The notes under the pieces: generated by a model
What the model saw: only the letters and a program-made list of their open reading frames with translations
Database searches by the model: none
What the model was told of the DNA's origin: nothing
Part shown: one piece after another, positions 21,752 to 22,683 of the stretch
Numbering within the stretch: position 1 is the first letter of the stretch
Layout of the letters: each line of letters opens with the position of its first letter
Made by a program: the position numbers and the translations under genes
NCBI GenBank assembly: GCA_023460315.1
Contig: JAEWQO010000054.1
Location: forward strand, 1 to 22,683
From: Actinomycetes bacterium
GTDB lineage: Bacteria; Actinomycetota; Coriobacteriia; Coriobacteriales; Eggerthellaceae
Length of the DNA: 22,683 bases
Reading direction: 5' to 3'

Positions 21752-22558
21752 TTATTCGCTGCGGCCGGTAACCTTTCCCATATCAAACCCGTCGGCAAGC
21801 GCACTCGGCACCAACAGAACGCCCCTCGAATCCTTTGCGCCCTCATAAGCTAGGTTCAAGGCACGCAATTTCATGGCATTGGGATTGCGATCATAGACCT
21901 CGGCCGCCTCCACAAACATCTCCGAAATGTCTCTCTCTACCTCGGCCAAGATGATGCGCGCATTGCGTTCACGCTCGGCTTGGGCTTCCTTCGACAGTGC
22001 ATCCTGCAACCCCCGGGGAATCATGATGTCACGAATCTCCACCGAGATCACCGTAATGCCCCACTGCTCGCATTTGCTTCCCAGTATTTCCTCCAGGTCG
22101 CGATCGATTTGCTTGCGACGCAGCGAAATGTCAGCTAGGTTGAGCTGGCCGATCACATCGCGCAAGGCCGTTTGAGCCGACCGCAGTACAGCCTTAGGAT
22201 AGTTTTCCACCTCGAGGCACGCCTTCTCAGCATCCCACACCATCCAAAACAGGATGGCATCCACGTCAACAGGCACGAGATCGGCCGTCAGCGCAGCCTC
22301 GGCCGAAAACGATGCAGTGGTAATGCGCTGATCGACGTGAATGGCCGCATACTCGGCCAAGGGGATGCAGCAGTAGACGCCCGGCCCGGCGATGCGGTTG
22401 AACTTGCCAAGTCTCAGAATGGCAACACGTTCCCACTGCGGCGCCACTCGTACAGACGTCGCCAACACGAAGCCAACAACCAGTCCAATGGCGATCGACG
22501 CCGGTGAAGCCCAAGCCATCGTCAACAAGAATACCACCAAAAACCCAATGGTAAACAT
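21752..22558 (-). CDS. Slipin/stomatin-like SPFH-domain membrane protein (slipin 2)
   Basis: 268-residue paralogue of slipin 1. Two hydrophobic segments open the protein (about 3-17 and 20-37, for example FTIGFLVVFLLTMAW), followed by the band-7 domain: RVAILRLGKFNRIAGPGVYC, VDQRITTASFSAEAALTADL and ILFWMVWDAEKACLEVENYP, then the helical RKQIDRDLEEILGSKCEQWG and ERERNARIILAEVERDISEM. It lacks the N-terminal extension of slipin 1. The ATG at 22558 has no clear ribosome site and an in-frame stop lies two codons upstream, so the start is less certain than for other genes. It is the first gene after an upstream terminator and is separated from the NrfD gene by 259 bases. Confidence 0.88.
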   Translation of the reverse strand: MFTIGFLVVFLLTMAWASPASIAIGLVVGFVLATSVRVAPQWERVAILRLGKFNRIAGPGVYCCIPLAEYAAIHVDQRITTASFSAEAALTADLVPVDVDAILFWMVWDAEKACLEVENYPKAVLRSAQTALRDVIGQLNLADISLRRKQIDRDLEEILGSKCEQWGITVISVEIRDIMIPRGLQDALSKEAQAERERNARIILAEVERDISEMFVEAAEVYDRNPNAMKLRALNLAYEGAKDSRGVLLVPSALADGFDMGKVTGRSE

Positions 22559-22584
22559 AGCTCATATGACCGATGACCTGTCAA

Positions 22585-22632
22585 GAAGAAAATAGAAGCC
22601 CAACCCGTCCTTGCAATGACCGGCTGGGCTTC
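22585..22632 (-). terminator. Terminator of the gene upstream of slipin 2 (outside window)
   Basis: Stem GAAGCCCA / TGGGCTTC (22595-22602 with 22625-22632) with possible inner GC pairs, followed on the minus strand by TATTTTCTTC. It marks slipin 2 as the start of a new unit. The remaining 51 bases to the window end show no recognisable gene. Confidence 0.65.
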
Positions 22633-22683
22633 TTCCCTTCATGATGCATCCCGCCGCCAGACGTGTTTCCAACGTCAAGCACA

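Overview
The window is a high-GC bacterial chromosome segment in which every gene I can support lies on the minus strand. Gene content suggests the class Coriobacteriia, most like the Eggerthellaceae (for example Slackia or Eggerthella relatives). The reasons are a Gram-positive style rlmB-yacP-rpoB-rpoC order, a long acidic RpoC, strong AAGGAGG ribosome sites, and a Tat-exported molybdopterin reductase operon with NrfD anchor and TorD chaperone. This placement is an inference from family knowledge, not a database result.

Read in the direction of transcription (right to left), the window starts with a terminator and an accessory block: slipin 2 (SPFH), an orphan NrfD-like membrane subunit, a YtrA-type GntR regulator, and slipin 1 translationally coupled to the regulator. 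A 589-bp intergenic region follows. It holds a perfect 16-bp parS site, a perfect 18+3+18 palindrome overlapping a good promoter, and a structured leader. Next is a four-gene respiratory operon: Tat-signal molybdopterin catalytic subunit, four-cluster ferredoxin subunit, NrfD anchor and TorD chaperone, with strong hairpins in two intercistronic gaps.

The left half is housekeeping. rlmB, the NYN nuclease gene yacP and two small membrane-protein genes form an operon that ends at a terminator. rpoB then has its own promoter and is followed by rpoC (TAATG overlap), a hairpin, hisE and glmM. A perfect 11-bp-stem terminator separates glmM from the end of an IS200/IS605-family element whose transposase runs off the window.

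Two observations stand out. First, RpoC carries near its C-terminus (residues about 1322-1377) a domain that aligns without gaps to the DNA-binding C-terminal domain of RNA polymerase alpha, keeping R265, N268, G296, K298 and E302 equivalents. Second, an 18-bp element found as both arms of the palindrome before the reductase operon recurs with one mismatch before the orphan NrfD gene. This suggests shared control of the reductase and the slipin/NrfD/GntR block.
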